A stretch of DNA of 64,000 nt from Acidobacteriota bacterium. Lineage in GTDB: Bacteria; Acidobacteriota; Blastocatellia; Pyrinomonadales; Pyrinomonadaceae. How positions within the stretch are numbered: the stretch's first letter is position 1; the number at the start of each line of letters is the position of its first letter. The translations under genes and the position numbers were made by a program. The notes below the pieces were generated by a model. That model was not told the DNA's origin. It did not search any database and saw nothing but the letters and a program-made list of their open reading frames with translations. The stretch covers positions 124,001 to 188,000 of the forward strand of contig JAHBSM010000003.1 of assembly GCA_019639115.1 (NCBI GenBank). The letters run 5' to 3'. Below are positions 8,233-16,264 of this stretch, in pieces.

Positions 8233-8784
8233 ATGACAGAGATCACCCCGGAAGTTTTTGAAGCCGAAGCAATGCGACACATCGACGACCTGTACCGCAC
8301 AGCCAAACGCCTGACACGCAGTGAAACGGATGCTGAGGATCTGGTGCAGGAGACCTATATGCAGGCCTGGCGCTCGTTCGCGGCGTATGAGTTGGGTACG
8401 AACTGCCGTGCCTGGCTCTACAAGATACTATTCAACAAGTACGATCATCATCGCCGCAAGAAAATGACACAGGCCAAATACTTCCAGGAAGCCGACGAAC
8501 TTGTATTCGAGCTTTCAGCCTCGACTCCTTCGGTCCCCGATCATCTGACCGACACCGAAGTGATCGCAGCACTCGACCAACTCGCAGATCACTACCGCAG
8601 CGTCGTTCTGCTGGCCGATGTACATGAGTTCGACTACAAAGAGGTCGCACAGATACTCGACATCCCTATCGGCACCGTGATGTCTCGGCTCAACCGGGCC
8701 CGAACACAGCTAAAGCGTTCGCTCGCCGGAGTTGCCCGTGAATACGGGATCGCGGCGGCGCGGCCCGCGGCGGCGGCGGCCTGA
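8233..8784 (+). CDS. ECF-family RNA polymerase sigma factor, monocistronic
   Basis: 183 residues, with AGGAG 8 bp before the ATG. Region 2 (TDAEDLVQETYMQAWRSF, then NCRAWLYKILFNKY) and region 4 (LADHYRSVVLLADVHEFDY, then IPIGTVMSRLNRAR) match the SigE/RpoE-like group closely. The C-terminus ends in an Ala-rich tail of no known role. Unlike the sigma factor at 5667, no anti-sigma gene adjoins it: the next gene points the other way and a strong terminator follows 46 bp after the stop. Its regulator must be encoded elsewhere, or control is by transcription alone. It is of normal length for the family. Confidence 0.9.
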   Translation: MTEITPEVFEAEAMRHIDDLYRTAKRLTRSETDAEDLVQETYMQAWRSFAAYELGTNCRAWLYKILFNKYDHHRRKKMTQAKYFQEADELVFELSASTPSVPDHLTDTEVIAALDQLADHYRSVVLLADVHEFDYKEVAQILDIPIGTVMSRLNRARTQLKRSLAGVAREYGIAAARPAAAAA

Positions 8785-8830
8785 TCGATGCCTCCTTTTT
8801 CACTTCCTCCTGTTCTTCTTAGCAAGACTC

Positions 8831-8867
8831 ACCCGGGCAGACGGTTCTGTCCGGGTCTTTTTCTTTT
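8831..8867 (+). terminator. Rho-independent terminator of the ECF sigma gene
   Basis: ACCCGGGCAG and CTGTCCGGGT form a GC-rich stem of about 10 bp with a 6-nt loop, directly followed by a pyrimidine run (cttttttctttt). This is the clearest intrinsic terminator in the left half. The 210 bp after it, up to the lactonase stop, hold nothing I can assign. Confidence 0.85.
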
Positions 8868-9077
8868 CCGCATTCGGCCAAGTGTGAGTTCCATAACCGC
8901 ATCGCCGCTGTTGGTATGTTCAGCGAACGATCGAGTAACTGAGATCTCCCGCACTATCGCCTCGGGCTTGCCTCATGGCCCTCGCTCTGACCAAAGCAAA
9001 ATGCCGCAGATGCCATTACGACAAATGCGGCAAGCCAAGAATTGATAGAAGCGTCACATCGGATACGATGCACTAGG

Positions 9078-10694
9078 TTACCGTCGAGGGTTCGGGCGAA
9101 CTCCTGCGATGTTGAGCTTGATGCGATATAGCCCGGTCCTCGCGCAGAGATAGAGCGATTTGCCGTCCTCATCGCCCCACGCCATATTGTGGACGTGCTG
9201 CGGCGTGACGATCGTGCCCAGATGCTTGCCCTCCGGCGACAATATCTGTAGCCCGCCCGGAGCCGATACGTACAGATTCCCTGCCGTATCGACCTTGATC
9301 CCGTCGATGGCGTCTTCGCCCTTGAACGACGTGAAATCGAAGAAAAGCTTGCCGTTCGAGATGGTGCCGTCCCGGGCCAGGTCGTAGCGATAAACTACCT
9401 TGCGGTCGTCGTCCCAGTTCCCGATATACAGATATCTCTCATCCGGGCTCAAAGCGATGCCGTTCGGCCCTTTGAATTCGGTCGTAAGCAGTCGGATCTC
9501 GCCTTTGTGAACCGCATAAACGCCCGTGTACGGCAGTTCCTTGCGCTTATCGTCACCGAATTTCGGCAGTCCGAAATTCGGGTCCGTAAAGAATAGCGTG
9601 CCGTCCGAGCGATACACTAGATCGTTGGGCGAATTTAACCTTTTGCCGTCGTAGCGATCCGCGACCACGGTTTCCGAGCCGTCGGCTTCGAGGCGGACGA
9701 CGCGGCGGTTGCCGTGCTGGTTCAGAACGGTGCGTCCCTCGGGATCGAGCGTTATGCCGTTTGAACCCGGTTGTCGATACTCGGCAATATCAGCTCCACT
9801 GTATCCGCTCGGCGTACGAAAAACGCTCAGTTTTCCGTCTTTCGAATACCGGTAGATCGTGTTGGCGTTGGGATCGCTGAAGAGCAGCCCATCGGCGGTC
9901 CAGACCGGGCCTTCGGTGAATTTGAATCCTTCGGCCAGCTTGAAGACCTTTGGATTGTATCCGATGATCGCATCGAGGGCCGGGTCCCTGCGATCTACTG
10001 TGACGTTCACCTCGCTCGGTGTAATGGCCGCCGGGCCGTTCGTCTCGCCTTTGTAGAATTCGAGCTTAGCCTCCCGTACCCAGATGAAATTCGTTGGCGG
10101 GTCAGACAGCGGCCCGTTCACGCCAAAAACGGCGACCTGTATCTTCTGTCCGGGCTGCACGTCGCGGCCGATCACGAGCCGGTTCGGGGCGTTCCAGCCC
10201 GCCGCCACTGAGCCGCCCTGCTGGCCGATATAGCGTGTGAGTTCGCCGTTGACCCATATCTCTGCTAGATCGTCCAGCGTTGTCTGAAAGACCACCGTCG
10301 ATCCTGCAGTTGCCTGACCGCCGACCGTCTCCGGTATCGTGATAGTGATGCGGTACCAATTGAACGAGAGCCGGCCGTTGCCGCGTCTCTTTGACAGGTC
10401 TGTGGGTGCGATCTGCTCCCACCCGCTGTCATCAAAGTCCGCAACGCCCGCGTGAGGCGTGTAATCGTATGTGCGAACGGGCCGGCCGTTCGGTTGGCCG
10501 GCGGCGTCAGGCGCGCGGAACTCCGTCTCAACGATCCGCGTATCGCTGTACCGCCATTGTCCGGCGACGGCCTTTACGCCGTCCGTCGTCGTCAGGTCGA
10601 TCGCCGACGTGGGCTTACCCGACGGCACTCCCTGACCAAAAGAAACAAATGCAAAGAATAATGAAAATATATATCCGTAGATGATCCTGTTCAT
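9078..10694 (-). CDS. SMP-30/gluconolactonase-like enzyme with N-terminal sugar-binding-like domain, exported
   Basis: 538 residues with a Sec signal peptide (about residues 1-21, ending FGQG). Residues about 40-215 resemble the jelly-roll sugar-binding domain of family 2 glycosidases (DFDDSGWEQI, FNWYRITITI, LDDLAEIWVNGE). Residues about 240-530 form a six-bladed propeller of the SMP-30/gluconolactonase group (EGPVWTADGLLFSD, LNSPNDLVYRSDGTLFFTDP, GPNGIALSPDERYLY, DGIKVDTAGNLYV). The Glu, Asn and Asp positions that bind the metal in this family are in place. Such enzymes hydrolyse sugar lactones in the periplasm. The two-domain build is unusual and suggests a polymeric or glycosylated substrate. 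It is the last gene of a possible three-gene group with the GlcG-cupin and spondin genes. Confidence 0.85.
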   Translation of the reverse strand: MNRIIYGYIFSLFFAFVSFGQGVPSGKPTSAIDLTTTDGVKAVAGQWRYSDTRIVETEFRAPDAAGQPNGRPVRTYDYTPHAGVADFDDSGWEQIAPTDLSKRRGNGRLSFNWYRITITIPETVGGQATAGSTVVFQTTLDDLAEIWVNGELTRYIGQQGGSVAAGWNAPNRLVIGRDVQPGQKIQVAVFGVNGPLSDPPTNFIWVREAKLEFYKGETNGPAAITPSEVNVTVDRRDPALDAIIGYNPKVFKLAEGFKFTEGPVWTADGLLFSDPNANTIYRYSKDGKLSVFRTPSGYSGADIAEYRQPGSNGITLDPEGRTVLNQHGNRRVVRLEADGSETVVADRYDGKRLNSPNDLVYRSDGTLFFTDPNFGLPKFGDDKRKELPYTGVYAVHKGEIRLLTTEFKGPNGIALSPDERYLYIGNWDDDRKVVYRYDLARDGTISNGKLFFDFTSFKGEDAIDGIKVDTAGNLYVSAPGGLQILSPEGKHLGTIVTPQHVHNMAWGDEDGKSLYLCARTGLYRIKLNIAGVRPNPRR

Positions 10695-10799
10695 ATTTCA
10701 ACCCCAAAAGGTCTCGCCACGGATGCACACACGCCGGCCGCGAACGGCCGGGTATCCGTACCGCCCATTGAGGTCCGTAAGTGCCCCGCGGCGAGCGAT

Positions 10800-11654
10800 C
10801 TAGCGAACCTTTACGACGTAGTAGAGGAACGCACCGTCAACCTTGCTGAACCAATGCGGCGTGCCCTTGGGCACGATCACGACGTCGCCTTTCTTTAACT
10901 GCCGCGTCTCGCCGCCGTCGATAGAGGTGCCGCGAGATTCGTTGGGCGCCACCATTTTCGGATCGACCGAGCGTCCGCCTGTGACAAGAGTCGCCGTGCC
11001 TTCGACGACGTAAATGATGTCGGTATCCAGTTCGTGGACCTCGCTCATACCCGGCCTTTCGCGGCGGCTCGCGTGGACCATATAGTTCTCGCCGTTCGAT
11101 CCGTCCTCAAGTACGGCTCCGCGTCCAAAGGCGTCGGACACCTCCTTGCTGTCGAAGAATGTGACTGGCAGCGTCTTTGCCGAGGTAAGAGCGGCCGCTC
11201 CGGCCATAGCGAGTTCTTCGTCCTGTGCAGCCGAAGCCGCACCTGACACTCCGACCCCGCCCACGACCTGGCCGTCGATCACTATCGGAACTCCGCCCTG
11301 AAGCGGCGTGAAATCAGGCAACGCAACCATTGCGGTGCGGCCGTTCTTTATCACGTCCTCAAAGAATTTTGTGGGCCGCTTGAACATAACTGCTGTCTTT
11401 GCCTTGCCGACCGAAATGCTGGCGCCGGCTGTGAATGTACCGTCCAGGCGTTCGAGCGCGACGAGGCTGCCGCCGTCGTCAACGACGGCGATCACGCCGC
11501 CCGGAGCATTATTCTTCTTGGCATATTCTTTGGCGGCAGCGATCACGTTTCGTGCTCCGTCGAGCGTGATCGAGCGCCGCTCGGCCGTCTGGCCGCCGGC
11601 AATGGTCGCCGCCGAAGCGGCCAATAACAAAATCAAACTGATCTTTGCTTTCAT
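10800..11654 (-). CDS. Exported GlcG/HbpS-like protein fused to a cupin domain
   Basis: 284 residues from ATG 11654, which places a good Sec signal peptide at the N-terminus (cleavage near AGGQ). About residues 28-160 form a GlcG/HbpS (DUF336) domain: NNAPGGVIAVVDDGG, GKAKTAVMFKRPT, PLQGGVPIVIDGQVVGGVGVSGA. Proteins of this family bind haem or small ligands. About residues 175-284 form a cupin: DTDIIYVVEGTATLVTGG, then KKGDVVIVPKGTPHWF with the typical metal-binding histidines partly retained. The cupin half closely resembles the incomplete protein at the right edge of the window (63752-64000). The gene lies between the lactonase and spondin genes. Role unknown. Confidence 0.82.
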   Translation of the reverse strand: MKAKISLILLLAASAATIAGGQTAERRSITLDGARNVIAAAKEYAKKNNAPGGVIAVVDDGGSLVALERLDGTFTAGASISVGKAKTAVMFKRPTKFFEDVIKNGRTAMVALPDFTPLQGGVPIVIDGQVVGGVGVSGAASAAQDEELAMAGAAALTSAKTLPVTFFDSKEVSDAFGRGAVLEDGSNGENYMVHASRRERPGMSEVHELDTDIIYVVEGTATLVTGGRSVDPKMVAPNESRGTSIDGGETRQLKKGDVVIVPKGTPHWFSKVDGAFLYYVVKVR

Positions 11655-11674
11655 TGTTCTTCTCCTATGTATGA

Positions 11675-11699
11675 AGGGCCGGTCTGCTTGGCCGGCCCT
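11675..11699 (-). other. Intergenic hairpin between the spondin and GlcG-cupin genes
   Basis: AGGGCCGG and CCGGCCCT (11675-11682 and 11692-11699) form a perfect 8-bp GC-rich stem around a 9-nt loop in the 58-bp gap. No T-run follows on the minus strand, so it may act as a partial terminator or an mRNA-stabilising element that sets the ratio of the two genes. Confidence 0.5.
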
Positions 11700-11712
11700 G
11701 TCATCCTTGCGA

Positions 11713-12435
11713 TCAGTTGGCAGTGATCGTGACGCGCAGAACGTCCTTGGCCGCCGGATATGTGAAACCGTCGCGAACGCGGGCCACAACGCCGTTCTCA
11801 TCGACGCCCTGGTTCTTTGCCTTCTGACGCGGGCCCTGATACATACCGAGCCCGGGTGCTTCGTTCACCTCAGTACCGGCATCCCAAAGCACGAGTTTGT
11901 CGGTGATGTCGCCCACGACCGGTGAACCGTTGACAAAAAGCTCTATCGGCGTCGCCGGTGCATAGAAGAGGTCGTTCGACTGCCCGTACATCGTATATAG
12001 CGAAAGTCTTTGGCCCGAGACCGCGGTGAATGTGAACTCGTACGACGAGCCCGGGAGCAGCGGACCCGGCATATCGGCTCCGAGCGGTTTGTTAAAGATA
12101 CCGAACGAGCCTTCGACTTTCTGTCCGAGCGCCTCTTTTAGAAGCAATTCGGGGTCGCCGTCCTCGGCCTGTGCCTCGATGCCTTTGGTCGCTTTGCGAC
12201 CGTCAACGAATAGCGCAAGGTCCGATGCCGATGCCGTATAGAGCCCCGGCGAAGCGACGAAAGGATACTTGGAGCCGTCAACTGCGGTGACGCCGCCTTT
12301 GTCCGAGATATTCTCGATGCGCACCTTGAACGATGCTTTTTTCTTGCCTGCGGCAAACACCGTCGGTGCAGCCTGGATACCGAGCAGCATGGCCGCCGCG
12401 AGTGCGAAGCCGCCGATGATTCGTAGTTTTGACAT
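11713..12435 (-). CDS. Exported spondin-domain protein
   Basis: 240 residues from ATG 12435, which has GGAG upstream and opens a standard signal peptide ending near VFAAG. The mature part fits the bacterial spondin_N-type domain: a first strand (ASFKVRIENIS), SPGLYTASASDLALFVDG, a long run ending in PGSSYEFTFTA, and SLYTMYGQSNDLFYAP, then a final block (FTYPAAKDVLRVTITAN). The family was named from an animal extracellular matrix protein; bacterial members are secreted and uncharacterised. A beta-sandwich with calcium or polymer binding is likely. Divergent from the DinB-like gene, and first of a possible operon with the GlcG-cupin and lactonase genes. Confidence 0.8.
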   Translation of the reverse strand: MSKLRIIGGFALAAAMLLGIQAAPTVFAAGKKKASFKVRIENISDKGGVTAVDGSKYPFVASPGLYTASASDLALFVDGRKATKGIEAQAEDGDPELLLKEALGQKVEGSFGIFNKPLGADMPGPLLPGSSYEFTFTAVSGQRLSLYTMYGQSNDLFYAPATPIELFVNGSPVVGDITDKLVLWDAGTEVNEAPGLGMYQGPRQKAKNQGVDENGVVARVRDGFTYPAAKDVLRVTITAN

Positions 12436-12520
12436 ATGTATGATCTCCGTATTCATAGATCGAATCAGCCGTGAGAACCGTAGTGCCCGCGGCAATTCAG
12501 TCAGCATAATCCCGGCCACG

Positions 12521-12550
12521 CCGTACGGTATTCCACACGCAAGGGCCGGG
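12521..12550. promoter_or_regulatory. Inverted repeat in a divergent promoter region
   Basis: CCCGGCC (12521-12527) and GGCCGGG (12544-12550) form a 7-bp inverted repeat with a 16-bp spacer between the divergent spondin and DinB-like genes. It could be an operator or an RNA hairpin in the DinB leader. Support is the symmetry only. Confidence 0.3.
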
Positions 12551-12578
12551 AATATTACGCTCCTGTAGAGGAATCTAT

Positions 12579-13130
12579 GTGGCGATGGATGCAGGTGCGA
12601 CCAAACCGAATATAGATCGCGACCGTGTGCTCGAGTCCCTTGCAGACGAGCTCGGCCGCGGATCGAGCGTGATCGGGTCGATCCCGGACGATGTATATCG
12701 CCGCGCAGTGAATGGCAGCAGTGTCGGGGCGCAATTTCGCCACGTGCTCGATCACGTCACGAGTTTTGTAAAAGGCATCGACCTGGGCCGCATCGATCCC
12801 ACAATGCGGGATCGCGACCCGCGTATCGAGTCCGACAGAGCGTTCGCAATGTCGAGTTTCGGCCAATGCATCGCACGGGTTCGATCGCTCGACGGGCGCG
12901 TTCTCGGACGCAGCGTCCTCGTAAGGTCGGAGCTTGATCTGTCGCTCTGGCTGCCGTCGAGCATTGGCCGCGAGGCCGAGTTCGCTCACAGCCACACCGT
13001 GCATCACCACGCCCTGATCGCCGACAAACTGGCGGCGTTAGGGATCGAACCGGCGGCCGGCCTTGGGGTCGCGCCTTCGACACTCAGATATCGAGCGGCG
13101 GAGGCCGCATTGGAACTATGTCAAAAATGA
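12579..13130 (+). CDS. DinB/YfiT-superfamily protein
   Basis: 183 residues from GTG 12579 (GAGG 9 bp upstream); an ATG two codons later is possible. The protein has the layout of DinB-like four-helix-bundle enzymes: a first metal-type histidine in GAQFRHVLDH and a second cluster in SHTVHHHALIADKL near the C-terminus. The family includes thiol-dependent enzymes using bacillithiol or mycothiol and many members of unknown role. It begins a plus-strand operon: the next gene overlaps it by 13 bp. With a DoxX-like partner, a redox or thiol function is plausible but unproven. Confidence 0.75.
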   Translation: MAMDAGATKPNIDRDRVLESLADELGRGSSVIGSIPDDVYRRAVNGSSVGAQFRHVLDHVTSFVKGIDLGRIDPTMRDRDPRIESDRAFAMSSFGQCIARVRSLDGRVLGRSVLVRSELDLSLWLPSSIGREAEFAHSHTVHHHALIADKLAALGIEPAAGLGVAPSTLRYRAAEAALELCQK

Positions 13131-13516
13131 TGGTCATAAGCTGGATCTGCCGGATCGTCGTAGCGGTGATCCTTTTTCAAACACTTTTCTTCAAGTTCAC
13201 CGGAGCCGAGGAGTCGAAATATATCTTTACCACGCTCATGGGACCCGAACTGGAAGCCTATGGGCGTATCGGCTCGGGCATGGTCGAACTGGTCGCGGTC
13301 GTACTTCTTCTCATTCCGGGCACTGCCGCCTTGGGAGCACTGCTCGCACTCGGGACGATCTCGGGAGCGATATTTAGCCATCTGACAAAATTGGGCATCG
13401 TCATCAAGGACGACGGCGGACTCCTGTTCGGGCTTGCAATCGCGGTTCTTCTTTTGAGCGCGACGATCCTCCTGATCCACAGGCGCGACTTGCCGCTGAT
13501 CGGCAGCTACGTCTGA
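13118..13516 (+). CDS. DoxX-like small membrane protein
   Basis: 132 residues with four predicted membrane helices (about 5-25, 48-68, 72-92 and 100-120). The pattern IGSGMVELVAVVLLLIPGTAALGALLA fits the DoxX/DoxD-like group, which in other bacteria takes part in thiol or sulfur redox reactions at the membrane. The charged loop between helices 1 and 2 (KFTGAEESKYIFTTL) is typical. The gene overlaps the DinB-like gene by 13 bp and is followed after 8 bp by the DedA/ATP-grasp gene, so it is in the same operon. Only the family is supported; substrate unknown. Confidence 0.75.
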   Translation: MSKMMVISWICRIVVAVILFQTLFFKFTGAEESKYIFTTLMGPELEAYGRIGSGMVELVAVVLLLIPGTAALGALLALGTISGAIFSHLTKLGIVIKDDGGLLFGLAIAVLLLSATILLIHRRDLPLIGSYV

Positions 13517-13524
13517 GGCTTCGC

Positions 13525-15162
13525 GTGGACCTGTCGTTCATTTTCGACCAGCCTGAGATCGTCATCGCCGCCCTGCTCTTCCTGGCGACGTTCGTTAGCG
13601 AGGACGCGGCGTGCATCGCTGCAGGATCGGCCGCCGCGAGCGGACGGATCGGCCTGGCGACAGCGGTCGCGGCCTGTATGCTTGGCATATTTGCCGGCGA
13701 CATGCTCTTGTACTCGATAGGCCGCACGGCGGGGCCGCGATTACTTGCAAGCCGCATCGTGCGCCGCTTTGCGACCGAAAGCCGGATCTCAAAGGCGACC
13801 CAGTGGCTCACGGCGAATGGAGCTTCGGCTGTTTTTCTCTCGCGATTTGTCGTCGGGCTGCGTTTGCCGACCTATGTCGCTGCAGGGGCCCTGCGGCTGG
13901 ACATAAGGCGATTCGCGATCTATTTCTTCGTGGCCGCCGCGATCTGGACCCCTGTCCTGGTCATCTCAGCGGCATGGTCACAGTCGTTCATTTTCAGCGG
14001 CAACGCGTTGGTCAGCGCGGTCGTTCTCATCATTGCTTTGAGGCTGATATTGAGGCTCGGCTCCCGCCGCGGTCGCCGCCTCGCGATTGGCCGCCTCAGG
14101 CGTATCATCGAATGGGAGTTCTGGCCATTGTGGCTGTTCTACATACCGGTAGTCATACACGTGATCCGGCTCGGTATCCGCCACCGCAGCCTTACGGCAT
14201 TTACCGCGGCCAATCCGGCATTTCCGGCGGGCGGCTTCAAAGGTGAATCCAAATCGGCTATCTACGAAGCGATCGCGGCCCGTAACCGGGAACTCCCGTT
14301 CATGCTTCGATACGTACGGCTCGACACTGATGCCTGCACCGGTGCCAAGATCGCGTCCGCACACCGTTTTCTTACTGAGGCCGGTATCTCGTTCCCGGTC
14401 GCTGTCAAACCGGACCAGGGCGAACGCGGCTTCGGCGTTCGGATCGCTTACACAGAGGCCGAGCTTGATGCGGCCATTGCTGCAGCGGATGGAGCACTGA
14501 TCGTTCAAGAATTCGCAGGCGGGATAGAGGCCGGGGTCTTCTATTACCGGCGGCCGAGCGAGCCTGAGGGCCATATATTCTCGATCACCGAAAAGCATTT
14601 CCCTGTTGTCATCGGAGACGGCGTCTCGAGTGTCGAAGAACTGATCCTGTCTGATCGGCGTGCGATTTGCCTGGCGGAACAATACTTCGAACAGCTCGGC
14701 GATCGGATCGAGCAGGTCCCGGAAGCCGGCGAAAGCGTGACGCTGATAGACATCGGCACACACTCACGCGGTGCCGTTTTCCTCGATGGCGAAAGGCTGC
14801 GGACCGCTGAACTCGAACAGTCGATCGACGCGATCTGCCGCCGGATCGACGGATTCTATTTCGGCCGCTTCGATCTCAGGGCAGACTCGATCGAAGATAT
14901 GATGGCGGGCCGATTCCGCATCATCGAACTCAACGGCGTAACGAGCGAATCGACCAACATCTATGACCCGAAGTATTCGCTGAGAGACGCATATGGCATA
15001 CTTTTTCGGCAGTGGGAGCTAGCGTTCGAGATCGGTGCCGAGAATATCGGACGCGGAACGCCCAGGACCGGAGTACGCGACCTTTTGCGGCTCGCCTTCG
15101 GAAAGACGCGTCGAAACCCGGCGGACAGATGCCCGCCAACGCCTGCGACGGAGACCCTCTGA
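13525..15162 (+). CDS. DedA (VTT) membrane domain fused to an ATP-grasp ligase domain
   Basis: 545 residues from GTG 13525. The first about 215 residues are a DedA-type membrane domain: FVSEDAACIAAG at the start, then GIFAGDMLLYSIGR and the conserved FLSRFVVGLRLPTYVAAGALR, with about five helices. From about 230 to 510 there is an ATP-grasp domain: FPVAVKPDQGERGFGVRI (ATP-binding strand and loop), IVQEFAGGIEAGVFYYR, and FRIIELNGVTSESTNIYD (metal-binding Glu and Asn). ATP-grasp enzymes join a carboxylate to an amine or thiol through an acyl phosphate. DedA proteins are flippases or transporters of lipid carriers. A fused protein suggests ligation coupled to membrane movement of the product. 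The stop overlaps the next ATG (TGATG). Confidence 0.88.
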   Translation: MDLSFIFDQPEIVIAALLFLATFVSEDAACIAAGSAAASGRIGLATAVAACMLGIFAGDMLLYSIGRTAGPRLLASRIVRRFATESRISKATQWLTANGASAVFLSRFVVGLRLPTYVAAGALRLDIRRFAIYFFVAAAIWTPVLVISAAWSQSFIFSGNALVSAVVLIIALRLILRLGSRRGRRLAIGRLRRIIEWEFWPLWLFYIPVVIHVIRLGIRHRSLTAFTAANPAFPAGGFKGESKSAIYEAIAARNRELPFMLRYVRLDTDACTGAKIASAHRFLTEAGISFPVAVKPDQGERGFGVRIAYTEAELDAAIAAADGALIVQEFAGGIEAGVFYYRRPSEPEGHIFSITEKHFPVVIGDGVSSVEELILSDRRAICLAEQYFEQLGDRIEQVPEAGESVTLIDIGTHSRGAVFLDGERLRTAELEQSIDAICRRIDGFYFGRFDLRADSIEDMMAGRFRIIELNGVTSESTNIYDPKYSLRDAYGILFRQWELAFEIGAENIGRGTPRTGVRDLLRLAFGKTRRNPADRCPPTPATETL

Positions 15163-15884
15163 TGTGCGTCATTTATTTTGCGGTCGATGCTCACCGCGAA
15201 CTTCCGCTGGTGCTGGCCGCCAACCGCGACGAGTTCTACGAGCGGCCGACCGCCGCAGCCGCAATTTGGGACGATGCGCCCGATGTTTTCGCCGGACGCG
15301 ACCTGGCAAGCGGCGGCACATGGCTGGGTGTGACAACGGGCGGCCGTTTTGCCGCTGTCACGAATTATCGCGACCCATCGGCCCCTCGCGGCAAACTCTC
15401 GCGGGGAATGCTCACGACGGATTTTCTCAAAAGCGGCGAACCGCCGCTCGACTATCTGCGGCATCTGGCGAGCAGGCCGGATGACTATTCCGGATACAAC
15501 TTGATCGTGGGCGCGATCCGCGAACGAACGGAGGTGGGCTACTACTCCGACCGAGGCGGCGAACCGAGGCTGCTGACGCCGGGCATCTATGGCCTCAGCA
15601 ATCATTTGCTCGACACGCCCTGGCCCAAGGTCCTGCGCGGTCGCGCCAGATTCGCCGAATTGATCGAAACCGGCGAGATCGCACCCGACGCTTATCTCGA
15701 TATACTTGCCGACACCGCGACGGCACCTGACGCCGACCTGCCGTCCACCGGCATCCCGCTTGAGGCCGAAAGGGCCCTCTCCGCAATATTCATACGAACG
15801 CCCGGCTACGGCACACGCTCGTCGTCGCTGCTCACGATCGGCCGCGACCGACGGGCCATCCTCACCGAAAAGGTCTGGGTCTGA
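15162..15884 (+). CDS. NRDE/TANGO2-family protein
   Basis: 240 residues from ATG 15162, which overlaps the stop of the ATP-grasp gene. The family name motif is present as LAANRDEFYERP, just after an MCVIYF start that leaves Cys2 ready to become the N-terminal residue, as in Ntn-type hydrolases. SGGTWLGVTTGGRFAAVTNYRD and YGLSNHLLDTPWPK are further conserved blocks. Family members include TANGO2, linked to haem or lipid handling in animals; bacterial roles are unclear. Being last in the DinB-DoxX-DedA/ATP-grasp operon suggests a hydrolase that acts on the product of the ligase, which is inference. Confidence 0.85.
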   Translation: MCVIYFAVDAHRELPLVLAANRDEFYERPTAAAAIWDDAPDVFAGRDLASGGTWLGVTTGGRFAAVTNYRDPSAPRGKLSRGMLTTDFLKSGEPPLDYLRHLASRPDDYSGYNLIVGAIRERTEVGYYSDRGGEPRLLTPGIYGLSNHLLDTPWPKVLRGRARFAELIETGEIAPDAYLDILADTATAPDADLPSTGIPLEAERALSAIFIRTPGYGTRSSSLLTIGRDRRAILTEKVWV

Positions 15885-15899
15885 GCATCCCCGCGATCG

Positions 15900-15931
15900 C
15901 CAAAAATAGAAAGGCGGCCATTGCGGCCGCC
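15900..15931 (-). terminator. Terminator of the tRNA-Thr gene
   Basis: GGCGGCC and GGCCGCC (15913-15919 and 15925-15931) form a 7-bp GC stem with a 5-nt loop. Read on the minus strand it is followed by TTTCTATTTTTG, a good U-run. It lies about 40 bp beyond the 3' end of the tRNA. On the plus strand it may also attenuate readthrough from the NRDE gene. Confidence 0.75.
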
Positions 15932-15970
15932 AGGTAGGTTAAGTATGTGTAGTATTTAATGCAGTGTTTA

Positions 15971-16046
15971 TGGAGCCACCCGTCGGATTTGAACCGACGA
16001 CCTTTCGATTACGAATCGAATGCTCTACCAACTGAGCTAGGGTGGC
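15971..16046 (-). tRNA. tRNA-Thr (anticodon CGT)
   Basis: The minus strand folds as a complete cloverleaf of 76 nt with an encoded CCA end. Acceptor arms GCCACCC and GGGTGGC pair perfectly. The D arm is GCTCAGTTGGTAGAGC, and the anticodon stem is TTCGA/TCGAA around loop TTCGTAA with anticodon CGT (reads ACG, Thr). The T arm has GTCGG and the standard GTTCAAATC loop. No fragment of the 3' end is repeated nearby, so there is no sign of an element integrated here. Confidence 0.95.
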
Positions 16047-16264
16047 CTAGGTTGGCTACCCACAGGTCCTCACCTGCGGAGGATAGAGACGTTGCCGACA
16101 GCAAGCTGTCAAAAACGCCGAACCATTGAATATAGCCGCCAACCGCAACGGCTGTCAAGCAGCCCTGACGCGGAGCGATGCAATTTTGACACGGCCTCAC
16201 TTTGCCTCGCGGCAGCGGCGTGGTAACATTTGGTCATAGAGACACAACATGCGTTGCACATCTG

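Noticed and set aside
8954..9172. Short minus-strand frame ending in a signal-peptide-like stretch
   Set aside because: Overlaps the 3' end of the lactonase gene; the hydrophobic part lies at its C-terminus and there is no domain. It may be a gene remnant but nothing supports this.
13978..14763. 261-codon open frame on the minus strand
   Set aside because: Lies wholly inside the DedA/ATP-grasp gene and has no ribosome site or motif; a shadow frame.
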